Assembly: GCF_001421765.1 (NCBI RefSeq)
Contig: NZ_LMLA01000001.1
Span: 791,199-855,198, forward strand
DNA length: 64,000 bases
Direction: 5' to 3'
From: Sphingomonas sp. Leaf32
Lineage (GTDB): Bacteria > Pseudomonadota > Alphaproteobacteria > Sphingomonadales > Sphingomonadaceae
Notes under the pieces: generated by a model
Seen by the model: only the letters and a program-made list of their open reading frames with translations
The model's database searches: none
What the model was told of the DNA's origin: nothing
In this document: piece after piece, positions 26,841 to 37,126 of the stretch
Position numbering within the stretch: the first letter of the stretch is position 1
Layout: each line of letters begins with the position of its first letter
Position numbers and translations under genes: made by a program

Positions 26841-27062
26841 TTACGCCGCCGGCAGTTCCGGTTCGAGCAGGCGGTGGAGGTGCACCACTACATATTTCAT
26901 CTCGGCATCGTCGACGGTCCGCTGCGCCGCAGCGCGCCATGCCTTTTCGGCGCTGGCATAGTCGCCGAAGACGCCGACGACGTCGATCGCCTTCAGGTCG
27001 GCGAAGTCAAGCGTGCGCGGATCGGAGACGCGGCCGCCGAAGACGAGGTGCAGTTTGCTCAT
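26841..27062 (-). CDS. DUF4170 family protein
   Basis: 73-residue soluble protein, MSKLHLVFGGRVSDPRTLDFADL at the start and VGVFGDYASAEKAWRAAAQRTVDDAEMKYVVVHLH after it; this is the DUF4170 profile. It resembles a small ferredoxin-like alpha/beta fold. Function unknown. ATG at 27062. A strong terminator of the upstream operon ends just before it, so it probably has its own promoter or readthrough transcription. Confidence 0.85.
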   Translation of the reverse strand: MSKLHLVFGGRVSDPRTLDFADLKAIDVVGVFGDYASAEKAWRAAAQRTVDDAEMKYVVVHLHRLLEPELPAA

Positions 27063-27079
27063 GGTCGTTCCCGCAGTGC

Positions 27080-27117
27080 AAAAAAGAATACGCCCCGTCG
27101 CATAGCGGACGGAGCGT
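27080..27117 (-). terminator. Rho-independent terminator of the yqjDEK-like operon
   Basis: Stem ACGCTCCGTC/GACGGGGCGT (one mismatch, read on the minus strand) with an 8-base loop, followed by TATTCTTTTTT. It lies 36 bases after the stop at 27154 and before the DUF4170 start. Confidence 0.8.
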
Positions 27118-27153
27118 ACCCTTCAACCCATAACTTGCGTGCAGTAGAGCGGA

Positions 27154-27603
27154 TCAGCCCTTGATCGCGCTTTTCCCGCTGTCGGTCGCAGCCTGCACGA
27201 CATTCGAGAAGACCGAACGCAGCTGTTCCTTCGCGCCGTCCTTGCTGGGCAGCGCGGCGGTGAGCTGTTCCTTGCCGACATCGCGGGCGGTCGCGGCAGC
27301 GGCGGTGGCGGCAGCCGACAGTTTCCGGCCGAGCGGCGCGAGCGTCTTGGTTTCTTGGGCAGTGCGCGGCAGCAGCGCACCGACTACGGCACCGAGGGCC
27401 AGGCCGCCGGCCAGAACGGCGAGCGGATGGGTTTCGATCGTGTCCTGCGCGCGAACGGCCGCGTCGTGCGCGGCGTCGGACGCGCGTTTCGCCGCGTCAT
27501 GGGCGGCGTCGCTGGTCGCATGGGCGGCGGTTGCCGCCTTGTCCTTGATCGTATCGATCGTGCCAGGGGTGGTTGCGGTCGGGGCGGTCTTGAGTTCGCT
27601 CAT
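27154..27603 (-). CDS. Ala-rich single-helix membrane protein
   Basis: 149-residue protein, ATG at 27603. The N-terminal half is a Lys/Ala/Asp amphipathic stretch with repeats such as AHDAAKRASDAAHDAAVRAQD, the central helix ETHPLAVLAGGLALGAVVGALLPRT spans the membrane, and a second amphipathic region follows. The style is that of DUF883/ElaB or CsbD-like envelope proteins. It is the last gene of a four-gene operon, 4 bases after the YqjK-like gene. Function unknown; envelope stress or ribosome/membrane tethering are only analogies. Confidence 0.72.
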   Translation of the reverse strand: MSELKTAPTATTPGTIDTIKDKAATAAHATSDAAHDAAKRASDAAHDAAVRAQDTIETHPLAVLAGGLALGAVVGALLPRTAQETKTLAPLGRKLSAAATAAAATARDVGKEQLTAALPSKDGAKEQLRSVFSNVVQAATDSGKSAIKG

Positions 27604-27607
27604 GATG

Positions 27608-27901
27608 CTATTCCTTGTTCGGGGCGGTCGGGGGCAGGGGCGGGGGTGGCTTGCGGAACAGACGGGCGATCCGCTTGCGGGCGAGGAGCGCAACGATGCC
27701 AGTGGCGATACCGGCGGCGATGCCAGGCCGTTCGCGCATGACGGCGACGCCTTCTTCCGCCTTGTCACGCAGGTCGTCGGCGACGCCCGACGCGATGGTG
27801 GCAGGAGACAGGCGATGCCTGGCCTCGGCGAGACTCGCCTTCAGCCGGGCACGCTTCACGAGGACATCCGCTTGTGCGGCGGCGAGCGAGGGAGGGATCA
27901 A
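27608..27901 (-). CDS. DUF3618/YqjK-like small membrane protein
   Basis: 97-residue protein. The start is taken as TTG at 27901, overlapping the preceding stop (TTGA); the open frame upstream of it is antisense-looking noise from the holin-like gene. A charged helical segment KRARLKASLAEARHRLSP is followed by a hydrophobic helix PGIAAGIATGIVALLARKRIARL and a Pro-rich tail. Position and layout match yqjK after yqjD and yqjE in enterobacteria (by analogy). Confidence 0.65.
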   Translation of the reverse strand: MIPPSLAAAQADVLVKRARLKASLAEARHRLSPATIASGVADDLRDKAEEGVAVMRERPGIAAGIATGIVALLARKRIARLFRKPPPPLPPTAPNKE

Positions 27902-28233
27902 TGCCGCTCTCCCAGCGGGGCCATGACCCGTTTGAAGCCGGTCAATGCCATCTTTCCGAGAAGGCCCGCGATCGCAAGCGCCACGACGACGACCAGCAAC
28001 GTGGCCCAGCCCGGACCCATGACCGGCCGCAGCGACAGGATCGCACCGACCAGCAGCGCCGTCACCGCCGACAGGGCGATGACGATCGCACCCACCGCGA
28101 GGCCCGCCGCGATGCCGGCCTGTGATCCGCGCGTGCTCGCCACCGTCTTCCACAATGTCATCTCCGCCTGGGCATATGCCTTGGCATCGTCGACGACGCG
28201 CGAAACGACCGTTCCCAGTCCCTCATCCCCCAT
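27898..28233 (-). CDS. Holin-X/YqjE-like membrane protein
   Basis: 111-residue protein with an N-terminal amphipathic helix (VVDDAKAYAQAEMTLWKT) and two strong membrane helices (GIAAGLAVGAIVIALSAVTALLVGAIL and TLLVVVVALAIAGLLGKMAL). This is the profile of the phage-holin-family/actinobacterial Holin-X proteins to which E. coli YqjE belongs. It starts 8 bases after the DUF883-like gene. No lysis genes are near, so a phage role is unlikely. Confidence 0.78.
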   Translation of the reverse strand: MGDEGLGTVVSRVVDDAKAYAQAEMTLWKTVASTRGSQAGIAAGLAVGAIVIALSAVTALLVGAILSLRPVMGPGWATLLVVVVALAIAGLLGKMALTGFKRVMAPLGERH

Positions 28234-28241
28234 GGTCGGGA

Positions 28242-28742
28242 TCAGCCCTTGGCCGACGGAGTGGTGTCCGTATCGACCCCGGCCTTCACGATGCGCGCCA
28301 GTACGAAGCCGAGCGCGGCGGCGGTGCCGATGGCGATTGCCGGACTCTTGCGCACGAAATCGCCGGCATCGGCAAGCAGGTCCTCGACCTCCTTGCCGCG
28401 CAGGCCGTCCGAAAAGCCCGAAATCGCCTTGGCGGCCGAACGGGCATATTGGCCATATTGTTCGCCGAGCTTTTCGTCGACGGTGCCGGCGGCGTCTTCC
28501 ATCAGTTTCGAAAATTCATCGAGTGCACCGGTTGCCCGCGCCTTGCCCTCGTCGGCTAGGCCGCGTGCCTTTTCGGTCGCCTTGGCCGACAGCTTCGATG
28601 CTTCGTCCTTCAGCGTCTGCTTGGCGCCGCCGATGGTGTCAGTGCTGCCGGTGTCGGTAACGGGCGGCAGGTCGGTGTCGAGCACGACGCTGCTGCTGTC
28701 ATTGGTCGTCGGCGAGATACCGGTCCGATTGAAGTCGGTCAT
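28242..28742 (-). CDS. DUF883/YqjD-like membrane protein
   Basis: 166-residue protein with ATG at 28742. After a flexible Thr/Ser/Asp-rich N-terminus come charged amphipathic helices (KQTLKDEASKLSAKATEKARGLADEGKA) and a C-terminal hydrophobic helix SPAIAIGTAAALGFVLARIVKAG, the hallmark of ElaB/YqjD/DUF883 proteins, which in E. coli associate with stationary-phase ribosomes at the membrane. First gene of the four-gene operon and divergent from eno (144 bases between). Confidence 0.75.
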   Translation of the reverse strand: MTDFNRTGISPTTNDSSSVVLDTDLPPVTDTGSTDTIGGAKQTLKDEASKLSAKATEKARGLADEGKARATGALDEFSKLMEDAAGTVDEKLGEQYGQYARSAAKAISGFSDGLRGKEVEDLLADAGDFVRKSPAIAIGTAAALGFVLARIVKAGVDTDTTPSAKG

Positions 28743-28838
28743 AACGAATCCTTTCGTCGTTTCGGTAGGAAAACCATGTGGCAGTGCGGCGGTTCCGTGC
28801 TGCGCAGAGGATTTGCGGGTAGCGGGCCGAATGGATAG

Positions 28839-30161
<1,323 letters not shown>

Positions 30162-30180
30162 TCGCTATCGTTGCGATTGG

Positions 30181-30212
30181 AAGGGGGCGTCGGTGTGAAC
30201 CGGCGCCCTTTC
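30181..30212 (+). terminator. Terminator of eno
   Basis: AAGGGGGCGTCGG - TGTGAA - CCGGCGCCCTTTC: 9-base GGGCGTCGG/CCGGCGCCC stem with one wobble, A-run before and short T-run after. It lies 20 bases after the eno stop. Confidence 0.75.
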
Positions 30213-30234
30213 GCATGGGCCGCCGCGACTCGTC

Positions 30235-30960
30235 TTAATCGGTGTCGCCCGGGTCCCAGAAAAGCGCGAGCGTAACCATCGCCGCTATCGCCGCATGTCG
30301 CTCCGCTGCTGATCGGGGCAGAACGAGCCGCCGCGTGCCGAGGCCATTGGTTTCGATCGCCCCGACCACGCGCCCATCGCGATCGGAAAGGACGTACCCG
30401 ATCGGCGCCGCGAGCGGCTGGCGGCTGCCGGTCATGGCGTGGCGCGAGGTCACCGTCAGTTCAGTGCCTTGCACGTCGATTACGCCCAGTCGTGGTTCGG
30501 CCGGCGTCGGCCCGGTCGGCAGGATGCCGGACAGGTCCATGCCGCCCGCGTCTTGTCCGTCGATGCGATAGGCGCAGGCAAGGCGTAACGGGCGGACCGG
30601 TTCGCTGATCGACAGCGGGCCGATATGCTGCCGTCCCTCTACCCGTCCATAACGGCAGCGCCCCTCGATCCGGCCGCCGGCGTCGGTGCCCGACAGGTCG
30701 AAGCTCAGGGTGCCGGTGCGTTCGACCACCGCCTTAGTTACCTGGACCCAGGGATCGTCATTCCATTCCCGGGTCGCGCCGACCGCGCGGCGACGAACAT
30801 GACCCTGCGCGCCGCCGAGCCGGAAGGCACCGTCCTGCCAGCCGGGAATGCCGGTCATGTCGACCCGCTCCCCCGCAGGAGCGATCGCGTCGAATCCGTC
30901 CATCGTCGCAACCGTACAGCCGCCGAGCAACAGCATCGCTGCCGCAACTCCCACCCGCAT
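30235..30960 (-). CDS. Putative lipoprotein
   Basis: 241 residues, ATG at 30960 with GGGAG upstream. The signal MRVGVAAAMLLLGGCTVATMDGF has a good lipobox (LGGC, Cys15). The rest is beta-rich with pairs of positively charged and polar stretches (GRCRYGRVEGRQHIGPLSISEPVRPLRLAC), but I recognise no domain. Likely outer-membrane anchored. Convergent with eno; the intervening terminator may serve both. Confidence 0.72.
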   Translation of the reverse strand: MRVGVAAAMLLLGGCTVATMDGFDAIAPAGERVDMTGIPGWQDGAFRLGGAQGHVRRRAVGATREWNDDPWVQVTKAVVERTGTLSFDLSGTDAGGRIEGRCRYGRVEGRQHIGPLSISEPVRPLRLACAYRIDGQDAGGMDLSGILPTGPTPAEPRLGVIDVQGTELTVTSRHAMTGSRQPLAAPIGYVLSDRDGRVVGAIETNGLGTRRLVLPRSAAERHAAIAAMVTLALFWDPGDTD

Positions 30961-31070
30961 CGTAATCTCCCAGTTATTTCCGTGTGTGTTGCTCGGCGAG
31001 CCGAGTTGGCTGCCGGCTGAACGACGAATGGTTAACCGGTTCGTAGCGATGAGGACGATAGGGCGAACGG

Positions 31071-32435
31071 GTGAAACTTCTACCGAATGATCGCGACCGT
31101 CTGGCTTCGCAACCGCCCCGCCGGTATTGGCGTAGCGTGGTTGGTGCGGCGTTGATCGGGGCCGCCGTCGCGCTCGCGATCTTCGGCGTGTTTCGGGGGC
31201 TCGCCATCGCCAGCCTGCGTATCGACCGCGATGCGCTGGCGCGGCCGGTCGCTGCTGCGTTTGCCAGTGGCGCGCTCGATGTCGAGGCAAGCTGGATGCA
31301 TGGCAATACCGAGATCGGATCGCACCAGTACAACGATTGCCTGATCCTGTTTCAAGCGATGGACGACCGCGCGCCCGCCCGGTTGCGCGCCATCAGCCCG
31401 TTGTCGGTGCCGGTCGATACCAACAATAGCTGCGCCGCCTTGCACGGCTTCGCCTCGGGGCAGGTGCAGCCGCCGACGCGCTTCTATCATCAATATCTTC
31501 ATGCCCACACGACATTGGCGCGCTGGCTGGTACCGCAGCTGGGCGTTGCTGGACTGCGCGGGCTGTACAAGCTGCTGGCGACCCTGCTCCTGCTGGCGGG
31601 GATCGGCTATGCGCTGATGGGTTTGGCGCGAGGGCGAAGGGCGCACGAAGCGGGTGCATGGCTGGCGATCGTCGTCGTGTTCGCGCGATGGTTCGGGCTG
31701 GAATCGTTCGGGCAGTCGCTGGGGCATGGGCCGGCGGACCTGGTGGTGCTGGCGTTCCTGTTGTTCCTGGCGCGCGGGTCGGCCGAGCGGCCACTCGGTG
31801 AGGGGGCGGTGGTCATCGCCGCGGCCGCGTTTGGGGCGCTCACCATGCAGTTCGAATTCCTGACGGGCGGGCTGCCGCTTGGTTTGGCCGTCGTGCTCGG
31901 TGCGGTTCCGCTGGCGCTGTCGGTCGACGTGGGGAACGGCCGGACCTTGCTGCGCGCTGTGATCGCCTTTTCCATCGCGGCGGGGGCGACGATGATCGCG
32001 AAGCTGCTGCTGGTCGCCATTATGTTTCCAGCGGGAGCGCTGGCGACGATCGAGCATCAATTGCTGTTTCGGGTCGGGCTGGAACAGGCGGCGCGGCGCG
32101 ATACGGCGGTCGGGGGTTATGAGTTCGTCACCCACCTCTGGGCCGGGCTGGAGGGGATGGCATCGGGGATGCACATTCTGGTGCTCGGGTCGCTGGCGAT
32201 CGCGCTGGTCGCGGGCGGATGGGGCTACCGGCGGTTGCGGGTGTCAGCAGATGCGGGGGAGCGGTTTCGGGCGACGGCGCTGGCGGCATCGCTGCTGGTC
32301 CCGCCACTGTGGCTGGTGCTGTTCTGGCAGCATAGTGCCGAACATGCGTGGTTCATGGACCGCATCCTGACATGGGACATCGCTGGCGGCATGGCATTGT
32401 TCGCGCTGGCCCTGCGGCAACCGGCTTCAGAATAG
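31071..32435 (+). CDS. Polytopic membrane protein, unknown function
   Basis: 454-residue protein with about ten hydrophobic helices. The first helix is around residues 22-45 and is followed by a periplasmic segment of about 100 residues (SWMHGNTEIGSHQYNDCLILFQAM, with cysteines at about 90 and 118), then helices from about 160. It may be a GT-C-like or acyltransferase-like protein but lacks a motif I can name. Start GTG at 31071. Its 3' end overlaps the convergent CsaA-like gene by 9 bases. Confidence 0.65.
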   Translation: MKLLPNDRDRLASQPPRRYWRSVVGAALIGAAVALAIFGVFRGLAIASLRIDRDALARPVAAAFASGALDVEASWMHGNTEIGSHQYNDCLILFQAMDDRAPARLRAISPLSVPVDTNNSCAALHGFASGQVQPPTRFYHQYLHAHTTLARWLVPQLGVAGLRGLYKLLATLLLLAGIGYALMGLARGRRAHEAGAWLAIVVVFARWFGLESFGQSLGHGPADLVVLAFLLFLARGSAERPLGEGAVVIAAAAFGALTMQFEFLTGGLPLGLAVVLGAVPLALSVDVGNGRTLLRAVIAFSIAAGATMIAKLLLVAIMFPAGALATIEHQLLFRVGLEQAARRDTAVGGYEFVTHLWAGLEGMASGMHILVLGSLAIALVAGGWGYRRLRVSADAGERFRATALAASLLVPPLWLVLFWQHSAEHAWFMDRILTWDIAGGMALFALALRQPASE

Positions 32436-32795
32436 CCGCCCGCCGTCGGGCACCCGCTCATCCGGTGCGAACAGCACCACCGCGCCGTCGGCGTCGGGAA
32501 AGCCCAGCGTCAGCACTTCGGACACGAACTTGCCGATCTGGCGCGGTGGGAAATTGACCACCGCCGCGACTTGCCGCCCGACCAGCGCCGCGCAGTCATA
32601 ATGTTCGGTGATCTGCGCGCTCGATCGCTTCTGGCCGATCACCGGGCCGAAATCGATCAGCAGCTTGATCGCGGGCTTGCGCGCCTCGGGATAGGGTTCG
32701 GCGGACAGGACAGTGCCGACGCGGATGTCGATCTTCAGAAAGGTGTCGAAATCGGTCGCCTCGGTCCGCTGCGCAGGGTCGTGGAGAAGGTGCAT
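32427..32795 (-). CDS. CsaA-like tRNA-binding protein
   Basis: 122-residue OB-fold protein. Visible: FDTFLKIDIRVGTVLSAEPYPEARKPAIKLLIDFG at the N-terminus and VVNFPPRQIGKFVSEVLTLGFPDADGAVVLFAPDERVPDGGRLF at the C-terminus, which is the EMAP/CsaA dimer pattern. These proteins bind tRNA or act as secretion chaperones. ATG at 32795. Convergent with the membrane protein gene and divergent from ftsB. Confidence 0.9.
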   Translation of the reverse strand: MHLLHDPAQRTEATDFDTFLKIDIRVGTVLSAEPYPEARKPAIKLLIDFGPVIGQKRSSAQITEHYDCAALVGRQVAAVVNFPPRQIGKFVSEVLTLGFPDADGAVVLFAPDERVPDGGRLF

Positions 32796-32857
32796 ATCGG
32801 CTCCGGTAGCATCACAGACGGCTTGCGTGGAAACCGGCTATACACGACATACGCGCG

Positions 32858-33214
32858 ATGCCGCGTTCGTCTCCCCTTCGCCAGATGCTCAAGCGCGCCG
32901 GATGGCCGGCGCTGGTGATCCTCGTCATGGGATTTTTCGCCTATCACGCGGTGCTGGGGCCGAACGGGGTGCTGGCGTATCGCGATTATCAGCGCAAGCT
33001 GACGATGCGAAAGGCGCAATATGCGTGTCTGGAAAAAGTGCGCGCCGACCTGCGCAACCGGGTCGAACTGCTCGATCCGCGCCACGCCGATCCCGACATG
33101 GTCGACGAACTGGTCCGGCGAAAGCTGAACGTCGCGCATCCGGACGAATTCATCGTGCCGATTACCGGCGAGGCGGCGGCGCGGTCACGGTGTGGAATCC
33201 GGCTGGACGACTGA
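32858..33214 (+). CDS. FtsB/DivIC-family septum formation initiator
   Basis: Small bitopic division protein of 118 residues: cytoplasmic N-terminus, one helix (residues about 16-33, WPALVILVMGFFAYHAVLG), then a periplasmic coiled coil (YRDYQRKLTMRKAQYACLEKVRADLRNRVELLD) and a short C-terminus with VDELVRRKLNVAHPDE. In sphingomonads it is normally placed between eno and pdhA, as here. It probably works with FtsL and FtsQ to activate septal synthesis. Confidence 0.88.
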   Translation: MPRSSPLRQMLKRAGWPALVILVMGFFAYHAVLGPNGVLAYRDYQRKLTMRKAQYACLEKVRADLRNRVELLDPRHADPDMVDELVRRKLNVAHPDEFIVPITGEAAARSRCGIRLDD

Positions 33215-33316
33215 TTTCCGCAGCGTAAGCCGCTGCGCCTCGGTTGCGCGGGCAAGGAAATCACGCCATAGGCGGCGCTCCTAACCCAATCCTTTCAGGA
33301 ACGAGGCATCCGAACC

Positions 33317-34366
33317 GTGGCAAAAGCACCGGCGCAAGGCCGCACCAGCGAACCCGTCATTCCCAATCGCGAACGGCCGGGGGAGCCAAAGCGGTACGAG
33401 GCGTCGAAAGAAGAGCTGCTTTCCTTCTACAAGGAAATGCTGCTGATCCGCCGTTTCGAAGAGAAGGCGGGGCAGTTGTATGGCCTCGGCCTAATCGGTG
33501 GCTTCTGCCACCTGTATATCGGTCAGGAAGCGGTCGCGGTCGGGCTGCAGTCGGCACTGGAATCCGGCAAGGATTCGGTCATCACCGGCTATCGTGACCA
33601 TGGTCACATGCTGGCCTACGGCATCGATCCCAAGGTCATCATGGCTGAGTTGACCGGGCGCGAAGCAGGCATCAGCCGCGGCAAGGGCGGGTCGATGCAC
33701 ATGTTCTCGACCGAGCATAAATTCTATGGCGGGCACGGCATCGTTGGTGCGCAGGTGTCGCTGGGCGCGGGTCTCGCGTTCGGGCACAAATATGCGAACG
33801 ACGGCGGCGTCTGCATGACCTATTTCGGCGACGGTGCCGCGAACCAGGGCCAGGTCTACGAATCGTTCAACATGGCCGAGTTGTGGAAGCTCCCGATCAT
33901 CTTCGTGATCGAGAACAACCAGTACGCCATGGGCACCAGCGTCAATCGCGCCTCGGCCGAGGATCAGCTGTACAAGCGCGGCGAGAGCTTCCGCATTCCG
34001 GGCATCCAGGTCGACGGCATGGACGTGCTGGCGTGCCGCGGCGCGGCCGAGGAAGCGCTGGCATGGGTACGCGCGGGCAAGGGGCCGATCATCCTCGAGA
34101 TGAAGACCTATCGCTATCGCGGCCATTCGATGTCCGATCCGGCCAAGTATCGCAGCCGCGACGAAGTGCAGGCGATGCGCGACAATTCGGACCCGATCGA
34201 GGGGCTGAAGCGTGAGCTGAACGCCGTCGGCGTGCAGGAAGACGAGCTGAAGGCGATCGAGGCCGAAATCCGCAAGGTGGTGAACGCCGCCGCCGACTTT
34301 GCCGAGAGCGCGCCGGAACCGGACGCCAAGGAACTGTACACCGACGTACTGGTGGAGAGCTACTAA
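33317..34366 (+). CDS. pdhA: Pyruvate dehydrogenase E1 component, alpha subunit
   Basis: Alpha subunit of the alpha2beta2 thiamine-diphosphate E1 of the pyruvate dehydrogenase complex, 349 residues. The TPP motif is [37 protein letters not shown] (GDG...NN). Also visible: [28 protein letters not shown], the GGHGIVGAQ loop, and the phosphorylation-loop-like [23 protein letters not shown] start at 33317. One base before the pdhB ATG, so cotranscribed. Confidence 0.98.
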   Translation: MAKAPAQGRTSEPVIPNRERPGEPKRYEASKEELLSFYKEMLLIRRFEEKAGQLYGLGLIGGFCHLYIGQEAVAVGLQSALESGKDSVITGYRDHGHMLAYGIDPKVIMAELTGREAGISRGKGGSMHMFSTEHKFYGGHGIVGAQVSLGAGLAFGHKYANDGGVCMTYFGDGAANQGQVYESFNMAELWKLPIIFVIENNQYAMGTSVNRASAEDQLYKRGESFRIPGIQVDGMDVLACRGAAEEALAWVRAGKGPIILEMKTYRYRGHSMSDPAKYRSRDEVQAMRDNSDPIEGLKRELNAVGVQEDELKAIEAEIRKVVNAAADFAESAPEPDAKELYTDVLVESY

Positions 34367-34367
34367 G

Positions 34368-35807
34368 ATGCCGATCGAACTGAAGATGCCGGCGCTGTCG
34401 CCCACGATGGAAGAAGGCACGCTGGCCAAGTGGCTCGTCAAGGAAGGCGACACGGTCAAGTCGGGCGACATCATGGCCGAGATCGAAACCGACAAGGCGA
34501 CGATGGAATTCGAGGCGGTGGACGAGGGCACGATCGCCCAGATCCTGGTCGCCGAGGGCACCGATAACGTGAAGGTCGGCGCGGTCATCGCGATCATCGC
34601 CGCCGAGGGCGAGGATGTCGACGCCGCCAGGTCGGCACCGCCGACCGAAGCGCGCGCCGGCGAGGCCGCCGCTGCCGAGCCGAAGGCCGAGACGAAGAAC
34701 GACGACAAGGCACCGCCCGCCCCCGAAGGCACGGCACCGCAGCATGCCGAAACCGGCGCGCGCCAGTTGTTCGATGCCGCCGATCAGGAGGGTGAAGCGG
34801 ACCCGGAGATCCCGGCCGGCACCGAAATGGTCAAGACCACGGTCCGCGACGCGCTGCGCGACGCGATGGCCGAGGAAATGCGGGCCGACGACCGCGTGTT
34901 CGTGATGGGCGAGGAAGTCGCCGAATATCAGGGCGCTTACAAGGTGACGCAGGGGCTGCTGGCCGAATTCGGCGACCGTCGCGTCATCGACACGCCGATC
35001 ACCGAATATGGCTTTGCCGGCATCGGCACCGGCGCGGCGATGGGTGGCCTGCGCCCGGTCATCGAGTTCATGACGTTCAACTTCGCCATGCAGGCGATCG
35101 ACCACATCATCAATTCGGCCGCCAAGACCAACTACATGTCGGGTGGCCAGATGCGCTGCCCGATCGTGTTCCGTGGTCCCAATGGTGCGGCGAGCCGCGT
35201 GGGTGCACAGCACTCGCAGAACTATGGCCCGTGGTATGCCTCGGTCCCCGGCCTGATCGTGATCGCGCCGTATGACGCGGCCGATGCCAAGGGCCTGTTG
35301 AAGGCGGCGATCCGCTCGACCGATCCGGTCGTCTTCCTCGAAAACGAACTGATGTACGGCCGGTCGTTCGACGTGCCCAAGCTCGATGATTTCGTCCTGC
35401 CGATCGGCAAGGCGCGGATCATGAAGCCGGGCAAGGACGTGACCATCGTCAGCTATTCGATCGGCGTCGGCCTCGCGCTCGAAGCCGCCGAAAAGCTGGC
35501 CGGCGAGGGCATCGACGCGGAGGTCATCGACCTGCGCACGCTGCGCCCGCTCGACACCAAGACGGTGTTGAAGTCGCTCAAGAAGACCAACCGCCTGGTC
35601 GTGGTCGAGGAAGGTTGGCCGACCTGCTCGATCGCGTCGGAAATCGCGGCGGTGGTCATGGAGCAGGGCTTCGACGACCTCGACGCGCCGGTGCTGCGCG
35701 TCACCAACGAGGACGTGCCGCTGCCCTATGCCGCGAACCTCGAAAAGCTGGCGCTCATCACCAGCGACAAGGTCGTCGCGGCGGTGAAGAAGGTCACCTA
35801 CAAGTAA
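34368..35807 (+). CDS. pdhB: Pyruvate dehydrogenase E1 component, beta subunit with N-terminal lipoyl domain
   Basis: 479 residues. Residues 1-83 are a lipoyl domain with the lipoylated lysine in [10 protein letters not shown] (K43), then an Ala/Pro/Glu linker to about residue 140, then the TPP-dependent beta subunit ([52 protein letters not shown]). Lipoyl domains fused to the E1 beta subunit occur in many alphaproteobacteria. ATG at 34368, one base after the pdhA stop; an open frame upstream of it overlaps pdhA and is not used. Confidence 0.98.
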   Translation: MPIELKMPALSPTMEEGTLAKWLVKEGDTVKSGDIMAEIETDKATMEFEAVDEGTIAQILVAEGTDNVKVGAVIAIIAAEGEDVDAARSAPPTEARAGEAAAAEPKAETKNDDKAPPAPEGTAPQHAETGARQLFDAADQEGEADPEIPAGTEMVKTTVRDALRDAMAEEMRADDRVFVMGEEVAEYQGAYKVTQGLLAEFGDRRVIDTPITEYGFAGIGTGAAMGGLRPVIEFMTFNFAMQAIDHIINSAAKTNYMSGGQMRCPIVFRGPNGAASRVGAQHSQNYGPWYASVPGLIVIAPYDAADAKGLLKAAIRSTDPVVFLENELMYGRSFDVPKLDDFVLPIGKARIMKPGKDVTIVSYSIGVGLALEAAEKLAGEGIDAEVIDLRTLRPLDTKTVLKSLKKTNRLVVVEEGWPTCSIASEIAAVVMEQGFDDLDAPVLRVTNEDVPLPYAANLEKLALITSDKVVAAVKKVTYK

Positions 35808-35816
35808 GGCCGGTGC

Positions 35817-35845
35817 GCTGCGGATCGGGACATCCGATCCGCAGC
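35817..35845. terminator. Bidirectional hairpin between pdhB and the TadE-like gene
   Basis: Perfect 12-base stem GCTGCGGATCGG/CCGATCCGCAGC with a 5-base loop (GACAT), 9 bases after the pdhB stop and 8 bases before the convergent TadE-like stop. No clear T-run on either side, but the place fits termination of both transcripts. Confidence 0.6.
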
Positions 35846-35852
35846 GGCCGCT

Positions 35853-36551
35853 CTATTCGGTGTAGCGGTCGCAGGTCATGCGGTCCTGCACCACCGGCGC
35901 GGGATTGACGATCCCGGTCGTCAATTCCCGGTTGTCGCGCACGATGAACGACGCCGTCTGCTGTAATTTGCGCTGCCCCAGAAAATAGCGCGAGATTAGC
36001 GGCTGATAGTCGTAATTGATTTCGACGAAGATCACCGCCGAATTGTCGGGCGCGACGACCTTGGTCCCCCCGGCACCCATTCCGGTAAACCCGCTGCCCG
36101 ACGTTCCGCCATCGCCTTCGCGGCCGAAGGTCGAATCGTAACCGGGGCCGGATTTCACGCCGACGCAGCGCTGCCAGTGGATCCACTGTGCGCCATTCTT
36201 CTTCTCCAGGCTGGAGATGGTGACGCGGCCGTTGGCGGTGAGCGACAGGTTCTTCGCCTGTTGGCGCAGCCCCTCGATCACCTCGTTGATGTCGGCTTCG
36301 CGCAGCTGTTGCGTCGCCATGGTGGTGTCGACGCCGACGCGCGAAATATTGTCGGCGAGCGCCAAGGTCGACTGGCTGAGACGCAGCTGCGAAATGCCGA
36401 AGTTGCATAATTCGACCGCATACAACCCGATCGGCAGCACGACCGGCAGCGCCAATGCGAATTCCAGCATCGCCACCCCTCGCCGATCCCGCCACAAACG
36501 ACGAAGGCGGCTGATGTTGGGCAGGGCCGGGACGCGAGAAGTCAGTTGCAT
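35853..36551 (-). CDS. TadE-like pseudopilin protein 2
   Basis: 232-residue protein with ATG at 36551. The TadE-type N-terminal segment is RRGVAMLEFALALPVVLPIGLYAVELCNFG: a single hydrophobic helix with the conserved Glu at position 5 after the cleavage region. The remainder is soluble, with Cys in HWQRCVGVK and TCDRYTE. Minor pseudopilins of the Tad system are processed by a TadV-type peptidase. The start overlaps the previous gene by 10 bases. No Tad secretion ATPase or TadV is in the window. Confidence 0.82.
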   Translation of the reverse strand: MQLTSRVPALPNISRLRRLWRDRRGVAMLEFALALPVVLPIGLYAVELCNFGISQLRLSQSTLALADNISRVGVDTTMATQQLREADINEVIEGLRQQAKNLSLTANGRVTISSLEKKNGAQWIHWQRCVGVKSGPGYDSTFGREGDGGTSGSGFTGMGAGGTKVVAPDNSAVIFVEINYDYQPLISRYFLGQRKLQQTASFIVRDNRELTTGIVNPAPVVQDRMTCDRYTE

Positions 36552-37126
36552 ATCGTCTCCGGCGCATCGACGCTTTGCGAGCCATAGGGCTGGTTCTTCA
36601 GCGCGGTCGTGGAAGAGATTTCCTGGGTCGGCGACATGCCCATCAGACCCGCCAGCGGGAACAGCCGGGGATAGGTGACGCGCATCGTATAGACGGTGAC
36701 GTCGTTCGCGCCGCCCTGTCCTTCGTTGCCGGGGTCGGTGTCCCATCGCTTGTTGCCGTTGATGTCGGAAAAACATTCGCCGGGGTCGTAGCGGTTGTTG
36801 TGGTTGGCGTCGTCGAAGGTTTCGGGCGCGATGCTGGCGAAGCCGCGATAGAATTTGCGACTACTCTGCCACGTCAGGTTGTTGGCGACCGGTCGCATCT
36901 GGGAAATGACCGAGGCGTCCATCCTAGCGAGCGTGTCGTTGCCACTATTGCCCTCCAGCGTGCCGCGGCGTGCTGCCTGCTGCACCGCGCCGGTCAGGAT
37001 CGCCTGCGCATAGGATCGGTAGCACAGGTCGAACAGCCCCATCAGCAACAGCAGCATCACCGGCGCGATCAGCGCGAATTCGACGAGCGTCGCGCCGCGT
37101 CGGTCGTCGATGACGCGACGGATCAT
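36542..37126 (-). CDS. TadE-like pseudopilin protein 1
   Basis: 194 residues, ATG at 37126 overlapping the upstream stop by 4 bases (ATGA). TadE signature RRGATLVEFALIAPVMLLLLMGLFDLCYRSYA at residues 9-40. A calcium-loop-like stretch DDANHNNRYDPGECFSDINGNKRWDTDPGN lies near residues 105-135 and could bind Ca2+; this is unusual for the family as I know it. Ends with a Cys-containing tail. Part of the TadG-TadE-TadE cluster. Confidence 0.82.
   Translation of the reverse strand: MIRRVIDDRRGATLVEFALIAPVMLLLLMGLFDLCYRSYAQAILTGAVQQAARRGTLEGNSGNDTLARMDASVISQMRPVANNLTWQSSRKFYRGFASIAPETFDDANHNNRYDPGECFSDINGNKRWDTDPGNEGQGGANDVTVYTMRVTYPRLFPLAGLMGMSPTQEISSTTALKNQPYGSQSVDAPETICN

Noticed and set aside
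27902..28153. Upstream extension of the YqjK-like frame
   Set aside because: The added residues are antisense-like noise within the holin-like gene; a TTG overlapping the holin stop is a better start.
27898..28233. Phage lysis cassette
   Set aside because: The holin-like protein has no endolysin, spanin or structural phage gene nearby and fits the YqjE pattern instead.
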